Source: Eubacterium sp. TM05-53
Lineage (GTDB): Bacteria; Bacillota_I; Bacilli_A; Erysipelotrichales; Erysipelotrichaceae
DNA length: 24,594 nucleotides
Direction of reading: 5' to 3'
Assembly: GCF_003436425.1 (NCBI RefSeq)
Contig: NZ_QSPK01000033.1
Span: 1-24,594, forward strand
This document shows positions 10,509 to 18,823 of the stretch, one piece after another. The translations under genes were made by a program, and so were the position numbers. Every line of letters begins with the position of its first letter. The first letter of the stretch is position 1. Under the pieces are notes generated by a model, which saw only the letters and a program-made list of their open reading frames with translations, was not told where the DNA came from and did not search any database.

Positions 10509-11844
10509 AAATATCATCTCCAGAGGCTTCTAAATTTGTAAAACGAGATATATTCTTTTCAAAAGCCAATTGAATCTTTCCAATACCACCATTACGATGT
10601 TTTGCCAAAGATAAATCAACAACTTCTGTTTCTTCTTGTGATTCCTTATCTTTATCATAATAATTACTACGATATAGAAACATTACGATATCGGCATCCT
10701 GCTCGATTGATCCAGACTCACGTAAATCGGACAATTGTGGTTCATGATCCGTTCTTTCTTCAACCTTACGAGAAAGCTGAGAAAGCGCAATAACTGGACA
10801 TTCCATTTCTTTTGCCAAAATTTTTAAATTACGCGAAATATCACTAACCTCTTGTTGACGAGAATCTGCGCGTGTTCCCGTAATCAGCTGCAAGTAGTCA
10901 ATTACAACTAAAGAAATAGAGCCATTTTCACTCTTTAATTTACGACACTTCGAGAAAATCTGAGATACCTTGATACTACTTGTGTCATCAATATAAATCT
11001 TTCTTTCACTCAAATGTGAACCTGCCTCATATAAACGAGACATTTCTTCATTTGTCAATTTACCACTACGAAGCTTATCCGAATATACCTGAGATTCCGA
11101 ACTCATTAAACGCTTCATCATCGAATCACTAGGCATTTCCAGTGAAAATATCGCAACAGCTCCTTCATTACGTTTCGCAACTTGAGCTGCAAAATTTAAA
11201 GCCAAGGCACTCTTTCCCATGGCAGGACGAGCTGCAAGAATAATTAAATCGCCTCGCTGAAAACCATTCGTCATACGATCCAATAAGACATAACCCGTTT
11301 CAATTCCAGTTACACCTTTCATCGTACGAAGCTCTTTTAATTCATTAATGACACGAGTAACGATTTCTTCACTTGATTCAAATTCGCTTCCCCTACGATG
11401 TCTAGTTACATCCATAACTAAACGTTCCGCATCATCTAAAACTGTATCAATATCTTCGCCAGATGAATAGCCTTCTTCACTAATTTTATCCGCAACATAA
11501 ATCAACCTTCTTAGCTGTGCCTTGTTTTTGATCGTTTCAATATAAGATCTTGATGTTGCACTCGAAATAGCTGAGTCTGCCAAACGAATAATATAATCGG
11601 CTCCTTGACTAGACTCTAACTGATCTGTTTCCTGTAAACGATTGACCACCGTATTCATATCAATAGGCTGACCATTTTCATGAATTGTACAGATAGCCTG
11701 ATAAATCTGCTGATGAGAAGGCAAATAAAATTCTTCTGCATGTAGATCAAGTTCCTGACAATCTTGAATGACTTTAGGATATACCATCAAAGAGCCAAGC
11801 ACTGATTGTTCTAAGGAAACTGCGTTAGGCATTTCACGCGACAT
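10498..11844 (-). CDS. dnaB: Replicative DNA helicase DnaB
   Basis: This is the hexameric 5'-3' helicase of the replisome (DnaC in Bacillus subtilis naming). From the ATG chosen (MSREMPNAVSLEQSVLGSL) it has 448 residues. The N-terminal helical domain spans about 1-150, followed by a linker and the RecA-like motor with Walker A AARPAMGKSALA near residue 205, Walker B SLVVIDYLQLI, and the SDLRESGSIEQDADIV segment. An in-frame GTG at 11859 lies inside rplI and is less likely, because AAAAGG is 6 bases before the ATG. The rplI stop and the dnaB start are joined as TAATATG, and walJ overlaps its end. Confidence 0.97.
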   Translation of the reverse strand: MSREMPNAVSLEQSVLGSLMVYPKVIQDCQELDLHAEEFYLPSHQQIYQAICTIHENGQPIDMNTVVNRLQETDQLESSQGADYIIRLADSAISSATSRSYIETIKNKAQLRRLIYVADKISEEGYSSGEDIDTVLDDAERLVMDVTRHRRGSEFESSEEIVTRVINELKELRTMKGVTGIETGYVLLDRMTNGFQRGDLIILAARPAMGKSALALNFAAQVAKRNEGAVAIFSLEMPSDSMMKRLMSSESQVYSDKLRSGKLTNEEMSRLYEAGSHLSERKIYIDDTSSIKVSQIFSKCRKLKSENGSISLVVIDYLQLITGTRADSRQQEVSDISRNLKILAKEMECPVIALSQLSRKVEERTDHEPQLSDLRESGSIEQDADIVMFLYRSNYYDKDKESQEETEVVDLSLAKHRNGGIGKIQLAFEKNISRFTNLEASGDDIYAH

Positions 11845-11845
11845 A

Positions 11846-12295
11846 TTATGCCTTTTCACTTACATGAACAACAATTTCACCAATCACTTGTCCACGATAT
11901 AAATCCACAGGAACACGAGTCACACCTAAAGATGCGATAGATTGTTCCAATTGAAGTTTTCTTTTATCTACACGAATCCCTTTTTTAGATAAAGCTTCCA
12001 CAATTTGTTTACTAGAAACAGAACCAAAAGTAGCTCCATTTTTACCTGTACTCAAAGTAAACTCTAAAGTAATACCCTTTAAAGTTTCGCTCAAAGCTTC
12101 AGCTTCTTTTTTTAACTCAGCCTCATGTTCAGCTCTTTCTTCCATTTGTTTATCTAAAACTTTGGCAGAACCCTTTGTATACGCAATCGCCGATTTATTC
12201 TTAAATAAGAAATTTCTTGCGTAGCCATCACTTACCTCAACTACATCATCTTTCTTTCCTAATTTACGAATATCTTTAAGCAATATTACCTTCAT
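11846..12295 (-). CDS. rplI: 50S ribosomal protein L9
   Basis: L9 binds 23S rRNA near the base of the L1 stalk and helps fidelity and 50S maturation. The 149-residue protein has the standard N-terminal RNA-binding domain (MKVILLKDIRKLGKKDDVVEV, then DGYARNFL), the long charged connecting helix around residues 50-75, and a C-terminal domain ending VDLYRGQVIGEIVVHVSEKA. AGGAGG lies 9 bases before the ATG, inside the end of gdpP, and the reading frames overlap by 20 bases. The gdpP-rplI-dnaB order is common in Bacillota. Confidence 0.98.
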   Translation of the reverse strand: MKVILLKDIRKLGKKDDVVEVSDGYARNFLFKNKSAIAYTKGSAKVLDKQMEERAEHEAELKKEAEALSETLKGITLEFTLSTGKNGATFGSVSSKQIVEALSKKGIRVDKRKLQLEQSIASLGVTRVPVDLYRGQVIGEIVVHVSEKA

Positions 12296-14246
12296 TTTTA
12301 AGTTCCTCCTCTATACAATTTAAGATCATATCCTTCATCTGTTGCACGGATACACCTTCTCTTTCGACAGCAGCCGCACTAAAGTGGCCACCACCATTTA
12401 ACTTTTCCATAATTTTTTGAACATTATAAGACCCATCACTACGAGCACTTACCGCAACGGCATTCGGATTTGTCTTTACCTTTGCGATGGTAAAACTAGC
12501 AACACAGCCTTTAATCAATAATAAAGCTTGTGAAACCTGAGCCATCATCGTCTTATCTAATGTTTCATCATCAATCGCTGCAATCATAAAATGATTGTAG
12601 TAAGGTTTTGCCTGCTGAATCAATGCATTCTTCATAGAGAAATACAAATAGTCTTCACACAAAGCTTTTTCAGCACGACTTGTATTAGCTCCCCAATTTT
12701 GTAAGGCAGCTGCTGCTTCAAACGTACGGGCATCCGTATGCATTTTAAAACGATTTGTATCCACTAAAATACCCAAATACATAATCGTCGCTTCCATTTC
12801 ATAAATAGGAATATGATTTGGAATATTTTGAAGCAATTCAACAATTAATTCACACGCTGAACTTGCACTGCTTTCAACATATGTCAACAAAGTATTCTTA
12901 ACAAACGCATCACTACGTCTATGATGATCAATCACAAGGATACGATTGCATTGATCCACAAATTCTTTGACACTTGATATTGCAGGAATACCATGATCAG
13001 CCATAATCAATAAATCTTTATTATAATCTATAGAATCCATCGCCTCATCTGGAGTAATCAAAGTATGTCTTTCTTGAATGACAGTAACAAATGAATTCAT
13101 CATTTCTTGAAGCTGCTCATCCCTAGGAACATCCTTTAAAACAATATAGACTTCCTTGCCTAACGCATGTACCCAGCTAGATAAGGCAAGACACGCTCCC
13201 ATGCAATCAAAATCACTCATAACATGCCCTGCAATATAGACACGATTCGATTCCATAATAACTTCTTGAATAGATTGTGCCATAATGCGTACACGAACTT
13301 TAGAACGTGTTGAACTTGTTTCTGAGTTTCCACCCACAAATTGAACCGTTCCTCCACTTGAACGAATAGCCGCCTGATCTCCACCACGACTTTGTGCAAG
13401 TTCAATCAATTCATTGACCATATCATCGAGTACCGTAAAATCATTTGATCCATACGCAAAAGCCATACTTAACGTAATTGAAACATCTAATTTATTTGCC
13501 TCATCCTTAATAAGTTGTAAAATAGTAAAATTCTGCTTCCGTACTTCCGTTAAGATTTCTTTATTCAAAATCACCAAAAAACGATCTGAACGTAAACGTC
13601 TAACAAACATCTTATTATCTTTAGCCCACGTTACTAAAGCAGCTCTTAAATGTGTATTGATTTGGGCCATGATTTCTTCATTTTCATAAGACTGATATTC
13701 CATATAGTTATCTAACTGCAACAACCCAATCACTATTTCATTGTCCAAATACTGCTGACGCATATTATAGTAATCTGTAATATCTTTCACATATAAAATT
13801 TGAGCATCTCTTTTTCTCGTGATTTCGTAAATTCGACCTTCCGATTTTCCAATAACCATATCCACATCGTCATCAAACAAAGTACGAATATTACTGATCC
13901 AGCTGGTTAATTTACTATTAGTCAACGTAATACCCTTCTCTTTAAAGAAAGGTGAAGCCCAAGTTACAATGTATTCTTCGTTATAAGTTAAGATACCCAC
14001 ATCACCAAAATTCAAAGCATCTTTGGCATCTTTACCTAAAACTCTTGAAATATCTACTTCCGTCTTCATTCCATGTTCTTTTAAAGATTTCCAAAAGCCA
14101 AAGAAAGCACAGATAAAAACAATCCATACAATCAAAGCGGCAATCATATATATATATTCTTTCTTTAAAAACAACAGGATTGATAGTATAAGGCCCAAAG
14201 CTAGACCTGTAATGCATAGACTACGCCACTTTTCAAACTGTTTCAT
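12276..14246 (-). CDS. gdpP: GdpP cyclic-di-AMP phosphodiesterase
   Basis: GdpP hydrolyses the second messenger c-di-AMP to pApA at the membrane and so affects potassium, osmotic and cell-wall homeostasis. The 656-residue protein fits the family length. It has two membrane helices near residues 9-26 and 32-50, a PAS-like region, a degenerate GGDEF domain (ending AQSRGGDQAAIR near 285-296), then DHH and DHHA1 domains. Metal residues are intact: GHVMSDFD (His341, Asp345, Asp347), ADHG (Asp417), IDHHRRSD (about 439) and VDTNRF. The terminal GGGHFSAAA is near 618. GAGG lies 8 bases before the ATG at 14246; the frame opens earlier at 14309 but without a ribosome site. rplI overlaps its end. Confidence 0.95.
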   Translation of the reverse strand: MKQFEKWRSLCITGLALGLILSILLFLKKEYIYMIAALIVWIVFICAFFGFWKSLKEHGMKTEVDISRVLGKDAKDALNFGDVGILTYNEEYIVTWASPFFKEKGITLTNSKLTSWISNIRTLFDDDVDMVIGKSEGRIYEITRKRDAQILYVKDITDYYNMRQQYLDNEIVIGLLQLDNYMEYQSYENEEIMAQINTHLRAALVTWAKDNKMFVRRLRSDRFLVILNKEILTEVRKQNFTILQLIKDEANKLDVSITLSMAFAYGSNDFTVLDDMVNELIELAQSRGGDQAAIRSSGGTVQFVGGNSETSSTRSKVRVRIMAQSIQEVIMESNRVYIAGHVMSDFDCMGACLALSSWVHALGKEVYIVLKDVPRDEQLQEMMNSFVTVIQERHTLITPDEAMDSIDYNKDLLIMADHGIPAISSVKEFVDQCNRILVIDHHRRSDAFVKNTLLTYVESSASSACELIVELLQNIPNHIPIYEMEATIMYLGILVDTNRFKMHTDARTFEAAAALQNWGANTSRAEKALCEDYLYFSMKNALIQQAKPYYNHFMIAAIDDETLDKTMMAQVSQALLLIKGCVASFTIAKVKTNPNAVAVSARSDGSYNVQKIMEKLNGGGHFSAAAVEREGVSVQQMKDMILNCIEEELKNEGNIA

Positions 14247-14257
14247 ATAGAAAACCT

Positions 14258-15112
14258 CTATTCTTTTCGTAACTGTAAAAGACAGTCCAACTCTCCCATA
14301 AACATCCACAATAAATTAAGTCCAGGCACAAACGCACCAAAAATAGAAAGAAATGACCATTTCTTCTTTTGGTATTTGACACATAAACTCATAAAATAAA
14401 CAACTCCAAAATATAATAACAAGGTACAATCCACAAAGAAAATAACTTGTGCTAAATCAACGATCCCCGTTGGACATTCTATCACATTTTGAACAAAAAA
14501 GAACGCAATCCACACCACAACAGAACCGATGCCTATCCATCTTGGACTTTGTACCTTAGATAATGGTTGCGGCGGAATAATGTCCATATGCATACGTAAA
14601 CACACCATTAATGCTACTAAATGAATACATAATGCCTGTAATAGACCTAGTAATCCTATCATCAAGTATGTAAATACTTTTAAGCTTATGAAAGGAATAT
14701 ATTGTGAAATCAAGCGGAAATCCTCATAGAAATCAATGCCAAACAAAGTACTCCACAATAGAATAATGCATAAATTGGCTATAATAGAAAGAATAAAACA
14801 AATAATAAAATTAGTCATATTCTTAGCATGTTTAAACACGCCCACCCCATATATAAATCCAATTAATAATGAGGTCCAACTATAAAACCAGGTTGTAAAG
14901 CCACCAAAAAACATCGTCATCAAACCCATGCATATGGTAACCAATGCGCCCATTTTAACACCATTCATGGCTGTATAAATAAGTACAGGAAATGCAAAAA
15001 TCCAAGAAGCGCTGGATTCAATCATCAATGCACTCTGTTGATTTAAAAATAATAAAGCTCCATAAATAGCGCAAACCATCGCGCCTTTAGTAATTTGTTT
15101 TGTTTTTATCAT
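14258..15112 (-). CDS. yybS: YybS-family (DUF2232) polytopic membrane protein
   Basis: A 284-residue integral membrane protein with about eight hydrophobic segments. ITKGAMVCAIYGALLF at the N-terminus and its position before gdpP-rplI-dnaB match the YybS/DUF2232 family. Its function is unknown; the fold resembles S components of energy-coupled vitamin transporters, which is a family-level remark only. No Shine-Dalgarno precedes the ATG at 15110-15112, and a sigma-A -10 ends only 6 bases upstream. The mRNA may therefore start at or next to the ATG (leaderless). A second ATG 11 codons in, preceded by AAAGG, would cut into the conserved N-terminus. gdpP follows 11 bases later. Confidence 0.8.
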   Translation of the reverse strand: MIKTKQITKGAMVCAIYGALLFLNQQSALMIESSASWIFAFPVLIYTAMNGVKMGALVTICMGLMTMFFGGFTTWFYSWTSLLIGFIYGVGVFKHAKNMTNFIICFILSIIANLCIILLWSTLFGIDFYEDFRLISQYIPFISLKVFTYLMIGLLGLLQALCIHLVALMVCLRMHMDIIPPQPLSKVQSPRWIGIGSVVVWIAFFFVQNVIECPTGIVDLAQVIFFVDCTLLLYFGVVYFMSLCVKYQKKKWSFLSIFGAFVPGLNLLWMFMGELDCLLQLRKE

Positions 15113-15118
15113 ACGACT

Positions 15119-15147
15119 ATTATATAAAATAAAAAAAAAGACTTCAA
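15119..15147 (-). promoter_or_regulatory. Promoter of yybS-gdpP-rplI-dnaB-walJ, inside the rpsR terminator
   Basis: The minus strand has a perfect -10 TATAAT (15119-15124) and a -35 TTGAAG (15142-15147) with 17-base spacing. The -35 is formed by the 3' arm of the rpsR terminator hairpin, and the T-tract is the spacer. The predicted start point is at the yybS ATG. Confidence 0.65.
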
Positions 15148-15159
15148 TATATGAAGTCT
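15131..15159 (-). terminator. Terminator after rpsR
   Basis: On the minus strand AGACTTCA (15152-15159) and TGAAGTCT (15139-15146) form a perfect 8-bp stem with a 5-base loop and a run of T (plus-strand A 15131-15139). It begins 3 bases after the rpsR stop codon. Confidence 0.9.
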
Positions 15160-15161
15160 AA

Positions 15162-15392
15162 TTAGTCAACCACGTAAGGTAACAAAGCCATTTGACGAGC
15201 ACGTTTAATAGCTGTTGCTAACATTCTTTGGTATTTTGCACGAGTTCCAGTCACACGTCTAGGAATGATTTTTCCGTTAGCGTTGATGAAACGTTTTAAT
15301 AATTCTACGTCTTTGTAGTCGATTTCCTTAATTTTGTTCTTAGTGAAGTAACAAACTTTTTTACGACCCATACGTTGTTTTTTAAATGCCAT
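15162..15392 (-). CDS. rpsR: 30S ribosomal protein S18
   Basis: S18 pairs with S6 on the platform of the 30S subunit. The 76-residue protein is full length. It has the basic N-terminus [19 protein letters not shown], the [13 protein letters not shown] segment, the core [19 protein letters not shown], and the final [20 protein letters not shown] precedes the ATG, and ssb ends 17 bases upstream. It is the last gene of the rpsF-ssb-rpsR operon. The identification is secure. Confidence 0.98.
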   Translation of the reverse strand: MAFKKQRMGRKKVCYFTKNKIKEIDYKDVELLKRFINANGKIIPRRVTGTRAKYQRMLATAIKRARQMALLPYVVD

Positions 15393-15409
15393 AAGTAAGT
15401 CCTTCCTTT

Positions 15410-15928
15410 CTAGAATGGTAGATCATCACTAGCAATATCTAGTGAATCATCTGCATTGAATGTTGAATCAAATGCGTTATTTGTATTCTGCACAGGATTT
15501 GAATATGGATTTTGATTATATCCATTCTGTGCAGGAGCAGCATATGTATTTTGAGCAAAACCTTGATTCATTCCATAATCCTGGCTTGGAGCTGAATAAC
15601 CTGATTGTGCATTTTTAGGTTCTAAGAATTGAACACTTTCTGCGACAACCTCTGTAACATATACCCTTTGTCCTTGTTGATTGTCATAAGAACGAGTTTG
15701 AATACGTCCTTCTAAACCAATCAATGAACCTTTGTGTAAATACTGTGTCATTAAATCAGCTGTTTTATTCCAAGCAACACAGTTAATAAAATCTGCATCT
15801 GGCTGTCCTTGTGTTGAAACACGACGACCAACTGCCATTGTGAATGAGCAAACACTTGTTCCACTTTGCGTTTTACGTAATTCAGGATCACGTGTCAAAC
15901 GCCCAACCAATACTACTCGATTAATCAT
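15410..15928 (-). CDS. ssb: Single-stranded DNA-binding protein
   Basis: SSB coats single-stranded DNA at forks and recruits repair and replication proteins. The 172-residue protein has an OB fold over about residues 1-107 ([48 protein letters not shown]). A linker rich in Asn, Gln, Gly, Tyr and Pro follows, and then the acidic tail SDDLPF that binds partner proteins. The intact tail marks it as the main chromosomal SSB. GAGG lies 10 bases before the ATG. Its place between rpsF and rpsR is classical and ties its expression to ribosomal protein supply. Confidence 0.98.
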   Translation of the reverse strand: MINRVVLVGRLTRDPELRKTQSGTSVCSFTMAVGRRVSTQGQPDADFINCVAWNKTADLMTQYLHKGSLIGLEGRIQTRSYDNQQGQRVYVTEVVAESVQFLEPKNAQSGYSAPSQDYGMNQGFAQNTYAAPAQNGYNQNPYSNPVQNTNNAFDSTFNADDSLDIASDDLPF

Positions 15929-15944
15929 ATTTATTTAACCTCGA

Positions 15945-16238
15945 TTATTTTTCGCCTTCAGTTTTAACAACCATAACACGAATTACATTGTTGCTGATAC
16001 GAGACAAACGTTGGAATTCGAAAACTCCTGCATTATTTGCAGTTACATTGATAACTACATAGTGTCCCTTTTTCATGTGATCGATTTCGTAAGCGAATTC
16101 TTTCACACCCCAGTCATCTACTTTGTCAATTGAACCACCGTTTTCAGTGATTGTTGCATGTAAACGATCTGAAACTGTTTTGAACGCTGCATCATCTAAA
16201 GATGCATTCACAATGTACATAATTTCATATTTTTTCAT
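15945..16238 (-). CDS. rpsF: 30S ribosomal protein S6
   Basis: S6 binds S18 and the central domain of 16S rRNA. The 97-residue protein starts MKKYEIMYIVNASLDD and contains VDDWGVKEFAYEIDHMKKGHYVVI, here residues 40-63, and the LSRISNNVIRVMVVK C-terminal strand. GGGAGGTG precedes the ATG. It is the first gene of the rpsF-ssb-rpsR operon, preceded by a leader of about 60 bases with alternative hairpins. In many bacteria the S6:S18 complex represses this operon by binding the leader. The identification is secure. Confidence 0.98.
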   Translation of the reverse strand: MKKYEIMYIVNASLDDAAFKTVSDRLHATITENGGSIDKVDDWGVKEFAYEIDHMKKGHYVVINVTANNAGVFEFQRLSRISNNVIRVMVVKTEGEK

Positions 16239-16300
16239 GTGTACACCTCCCTTTGGTCTTTTTGGCTTCTTACGAAGCAGAGAACAGGCATAAACCTGCT
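16239..16300 (-). promoter_or_regulatory. Structured rpsF leader with competing hairpins
   Basis: The predicted leader RNA can form CAGG/CCTG (16295-16298 with 16285-16288) or a longer-range AAGCAG/CTGCTT stem (16296-16301 with 16275-16280). It can also form GCTTC-GTAA-GAAGC (16265-16278), a 5-bp hairpin with a GNRA-type loop. The last two share bases and exclude each other. This fits an autoregulatory leader for S6:S18, but the CCG trinucleotide described for the known S6:S18 motif is absent, so the mechanism is open. Confidence 0.4.
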
Positions 16301-16305
16301 TAGCT

Positions 16306-16335
16306 ATTATAACAAAAAAAGACTTTGCTTGTAAA
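16306..16335 (-). promoter_or_regulatory. Promoter of rpsF-ssb-rpsR, inside the upstream terminator
   Basis: The minus strand has a perfect -10 TATAAT (16306-16311) and a -35 TTTACA (16330-16335) separated by 18 bases. The -35 lies in the loop of the preceding terminator hairpin, and the spacer contains the hairpin's 3' arm and its T-tract. Confidence 0.75.
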
Positions 16336-16346
16336 CCACAAAGTCT
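16313..16346 (-). terminator. Terminator of the activase/Nudix operon
   Basis: On the minus strand AGACTTTG (16339-16346) pairs with CAAAGTCT (16320-16327) around an 11-base loop and is followed by a run of T. The stem begins inside the TAG stop codon of the Nudix gene. Confidence 0.9.
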
Positions 16347-17568
16347 AATATTTTTTTAATTGATATTGAGCATTATAGTAAAGCTCATTATATTTTGTTC
16401 CTTCAAACACTTCTAGAACATCATTTAAACCTGAAATCAACTTATAATCATGAATATTTGACAGTGGAATCCACTTTGATTCTTCATTTTCAATTCCATT
16501 AAACACATTTGTTTTATATAAGAAAACAATATGTCTGCAATTATCACTCGAGATAAATTGTTTTGTTCCACACAAACATAACTGTTCAACATTTAAACCA
16601 GTTTTTTCTTTCACATCACGCATTGCTGATTGTACAAATGATTCACCAAGTTCAATATGACCAGTTGGCAATGTATATCCATTTGGATTTTTGCTATTTT
16701 GAACTAACACATTACCCTTTTCATCCTGAATCATAACCATATTTGTTAATTCGCAATATTCAGCTTGCTTATTCGCATTTAATCGTCTTCTTTCAAGTGC
16801 TAATTTACCATCCGCTACAATATTACGAATTTCTGTAGAAATACGACGTTCTGGGAAAGCTTTTGAAATATGTTTTTTTGCTTCTAAAGAGAAGTTATCC
16901 AAACTATTTTGGAATTCTTCTATACGTTCAGATAAATCAGGACGAGACAACATCCATTCTTGGAAAGCTTCTTGCGCTTCTTGAACACGCAATTGACTTT
17001 CGGCTTCGAAATCCTTTTTGAAAGCTTCCATTTGAACTTGTACTTTCTGGAATACTTGTTTGCGACGAAGTAAGGCAAGTACAGTAAATACACAGTCGAT
17101 ACCAAATCCAATTGTAAAAGCCGATAAAAAACTCATCAATGCCGTAAAAGGAATATCCATTACGATATCTTGAATTACAGGATGAATGATATAAACCACC
17201 ACAATAGACATAATGCCAAATAAAGTGGAATTCAACAAACATACGCGCCCATTAATATTCATAAATCTTTCCGAATAATCCCACCATCTTGTTTTAAATA
17301 AAATTTCCATTACCCAACTTGTAATATATTCCAAAGCACTCGTAATAATGACACCTAAAACAAACACAAGTATAGGATAATCTTTCACAAACAATAAAGG
17401 ATATAAAACTAGTAAAGCACCTACTCCATAGATTGGGCAATACGGACCATAAAAGAAGCCTCGGTTAATAAATTTCTTTGCGGGAATTCCACAATATAAA
17501 TCTTCACAAACCCAACCTAAAAAGGCATACAAAACAAAGTAGGCATAGGCATATACAAATTCCATCAT
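16345..17568 (-). CDS. Membrane protein (CmpB/ABC-type-IV-like) fused to a Nudix domain
   Basis: A 407-residue two-part protein. Residues 1-168 resemble the putative ABC-transporter type IV (CmpB-like, PF06541) family: about five membrane segments, with FLGWVCEDLYCG, INRGFFYGPYCPIYGVGAL and LEYITSWVMEILFKTRWWDY. Residues 175-265 are charged and helical, a likely coiled coil. Residues 270-390 are a Nudix fold beginning NMVMIQDEKGNVLVQ. Its Nudix box, G303-x5-E309-x7-R317, continues RDVKEKTGL where REVxEExGL is usual, so one metal glutamate is Asp318 and another is Lys322. Hydrolysis may be weak or lost; nucleotide sensing is an alternative. The ATG overlaps the stop of the preceding gene as ATGA, so translation is coupled. 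Function is unknown. Confidence 0.8.
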   Translation of the reverse strand: MMEFVYAYAYFVLYAFLGWVCEDLYCGIPAKKFINRGFFYGPYCPIYGVGALLVLYPLLFVKDYPILVFVLGVIITSALEYITSWVMEILFKTRWWDYSERFMNINGRVCLLNSTLFGIMSIVVVYIIHPVIQDIVMDIPFTALMSFLSAFTIGFGIDCVFTVLALLRRKQVFQKVQVQMEAFKKDFEAESQLRVQEAQEAFQEWMLSRPDLSERIEEFQNSLDNFSLEAKKHISKAFPERRISTEIRNIVADGKLALERRRLNANKQAEYCELTNMVMIQDEKGNVLVQNSKNPNGYTLPTGHIELGESFVQSAMRDVKEKTGLNVEQLCLCGTKQFISSDNCRHIVFLYKTNVFNGIENEESKWIPLSNIHDYKLISGLNDVLEVFEGTKYNELYYNAQYQLKKY

Positions 17569-18821
17569 ATACTTGCCTTCATTTCTTCACTTAACTTGGC
17601 ATTTGCCAACATCAATCGAATACGATTTTCCTGATTTACTTTTGATGCACTAGGATCATAATCAATCGCAACAATATTTGCTTCAGGATATTCATCCTTA
17701 ATTTTACGAACCATACCTTTGGCAACAATATGATTTGGTAAACAACCAAACGGCTGCGCACTGATCACATTGGTAACACCACTTTTAATTAATGAAACAA
17801 CCTCACTCGTTAAAAGCCAACCTTCACCCATTTTCACACCAGGATCAATAAAGGGTTTTCCATTCTCAATCACTTCGCTAAAATCATCTGGTGCAATAAA
17901 TGTACCATCTTTTTTTACTGTATCTCTAAATGTTTTCTGCATACGCATAATCACATCTTTTACTATATTGTATATATAGTGATTTTTTTCGTGCATATGA
18001 TAATATTCATAATCAATGATTGAATTTTCTACACAATATAGCGCAAAATCCATAACACCAGAAAGTACTGGTTCAAAGCCTTCTTCAATTAAATAATCTT
18101 CTAAGTGTTGATTTCCTAATGGAGAATACTTCATATAGATTTCCCCAACAATTCCAATACGAATCTTATCTTGAGTTCGATCTTGTGGAATGGCTTTAAA
18201 CATTTCTAACATCTTTTTATAAATACGCTTGGATTGTTTATAAGAACCACGTTCAAATGTTGGAATCAATTCATCTATAAACTGATTTACCGCTCTATCT
18301 GTTGCTCCTTTTTCAAGTTCATAAGGCTTTACCTGATTACTTAACCACATTAAAGCATCACCATATAATGCTCCATAAAGAATACGAAGAATCAAAGGCA
18401 TTGTAAATTCAACGCTACTGCCTTTTTCGAGTCCATTCGCATTGGCAGATAAACAAGGAATATGTTGCCATCCTTCCATAGCCAAAGCTTTTCTTAATAA
18501 GGAAAGATAATTGCTGGCACGACATCCTCCTGCGGTTTGTGTGATTGCACAGGCTACATGATCCATATCATATTTACCACTCTTTAATGCATCAATCATC
18601 TGTCCAATAACCAACAATGCTGGATAACAAGTATCATTATGCACATGGGCTAAGCCTTCTTCTCGTACTTGTTCTCCTTCGTTTGTCAAAACTTCTAATT
18701 TATATCCACTTTTTGCGAAGACAGGTGTCAATAAGCGAAAATGAATAGGAAGCATAGAAGGAACTAAAATTGTATAATCCTTCTTCATATCTGAATTAAA
18801 TAATGTATATTCTAAACTCAA
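17565..18821 (-). CDS. HgdB-like (2-hydroxyacyl-CoA dehydratase-related) iron-sulphur protein
   Basis: A 418-residue cytosolic protein resembling the COG3581 branch of the 2-hydroxyacyl-CoA dehydratase / benzoyl-CoA reductase / double-cubane-cluster group. Candidate cluster cysteines lie in HNDTCYPALL (Cys65), TAGGCRASNY (Cys100) and QPFGCLPNH (Cys360). The C-terminus carries VAIDYDPSASKVNQENRIRLML, typical of this group. The start is a TTG, 7 bases after AAAGGAG; a later ATG at codon 12 lacks such a site. It follows the activase gene by 2 bases and overlaps the Nudix gene by 4. In related Bacillota this module is often the C-terminal part of one larger protein. The substrate is unknown; no CoA-transferase is nearby. 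Confidence 0.85.
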   Translation of the reverse strand: MSLEYTLFNSDMKKDYTILVPSMLPIHFRLLTPVFAKSGYKLEVLTNEGEQVREEGLAHVHNDTCYPALLVIGQMIDALKSGKYDMDHVACAITQTAGGCRASNYLSLLRKALAMEGWQHIPCLSANANGLEKGSSVEFTMPLILRILYGALYGDALMWLSNQVKPYELEKGATDRAVNQFIDELIPTFERGSYKQSKRIYKKMLEMFKAIPQDRTQDKIRIGIVGEIYMKYSPLGNQHLEDYLIEEGFEPVLSGVMDFALYCVENSIIDYEYYHMHEKNHYIYNIVKDVIMRMQKTFRDTVKKDGTFIAPDDFSEVIENGKPFIDPGVKMGEGWLLTSEVVSLIKSGVTNVISAQPFGCLPNHIVAKGMVRKIKDEYPEANIVAIDYDPSASKVNQENRIRLMLANAKLSEEMKASI

Positions 18822-18823
18822 TT

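Noticed and set aside
14247..14309. Longer gdpP start at 14309
   Set aside because: The extra 21 residues overlap yybS, have no ribosome site and do not resemble the family. The ATG at 14246 has GAGG at good spacing and gives the usual length.
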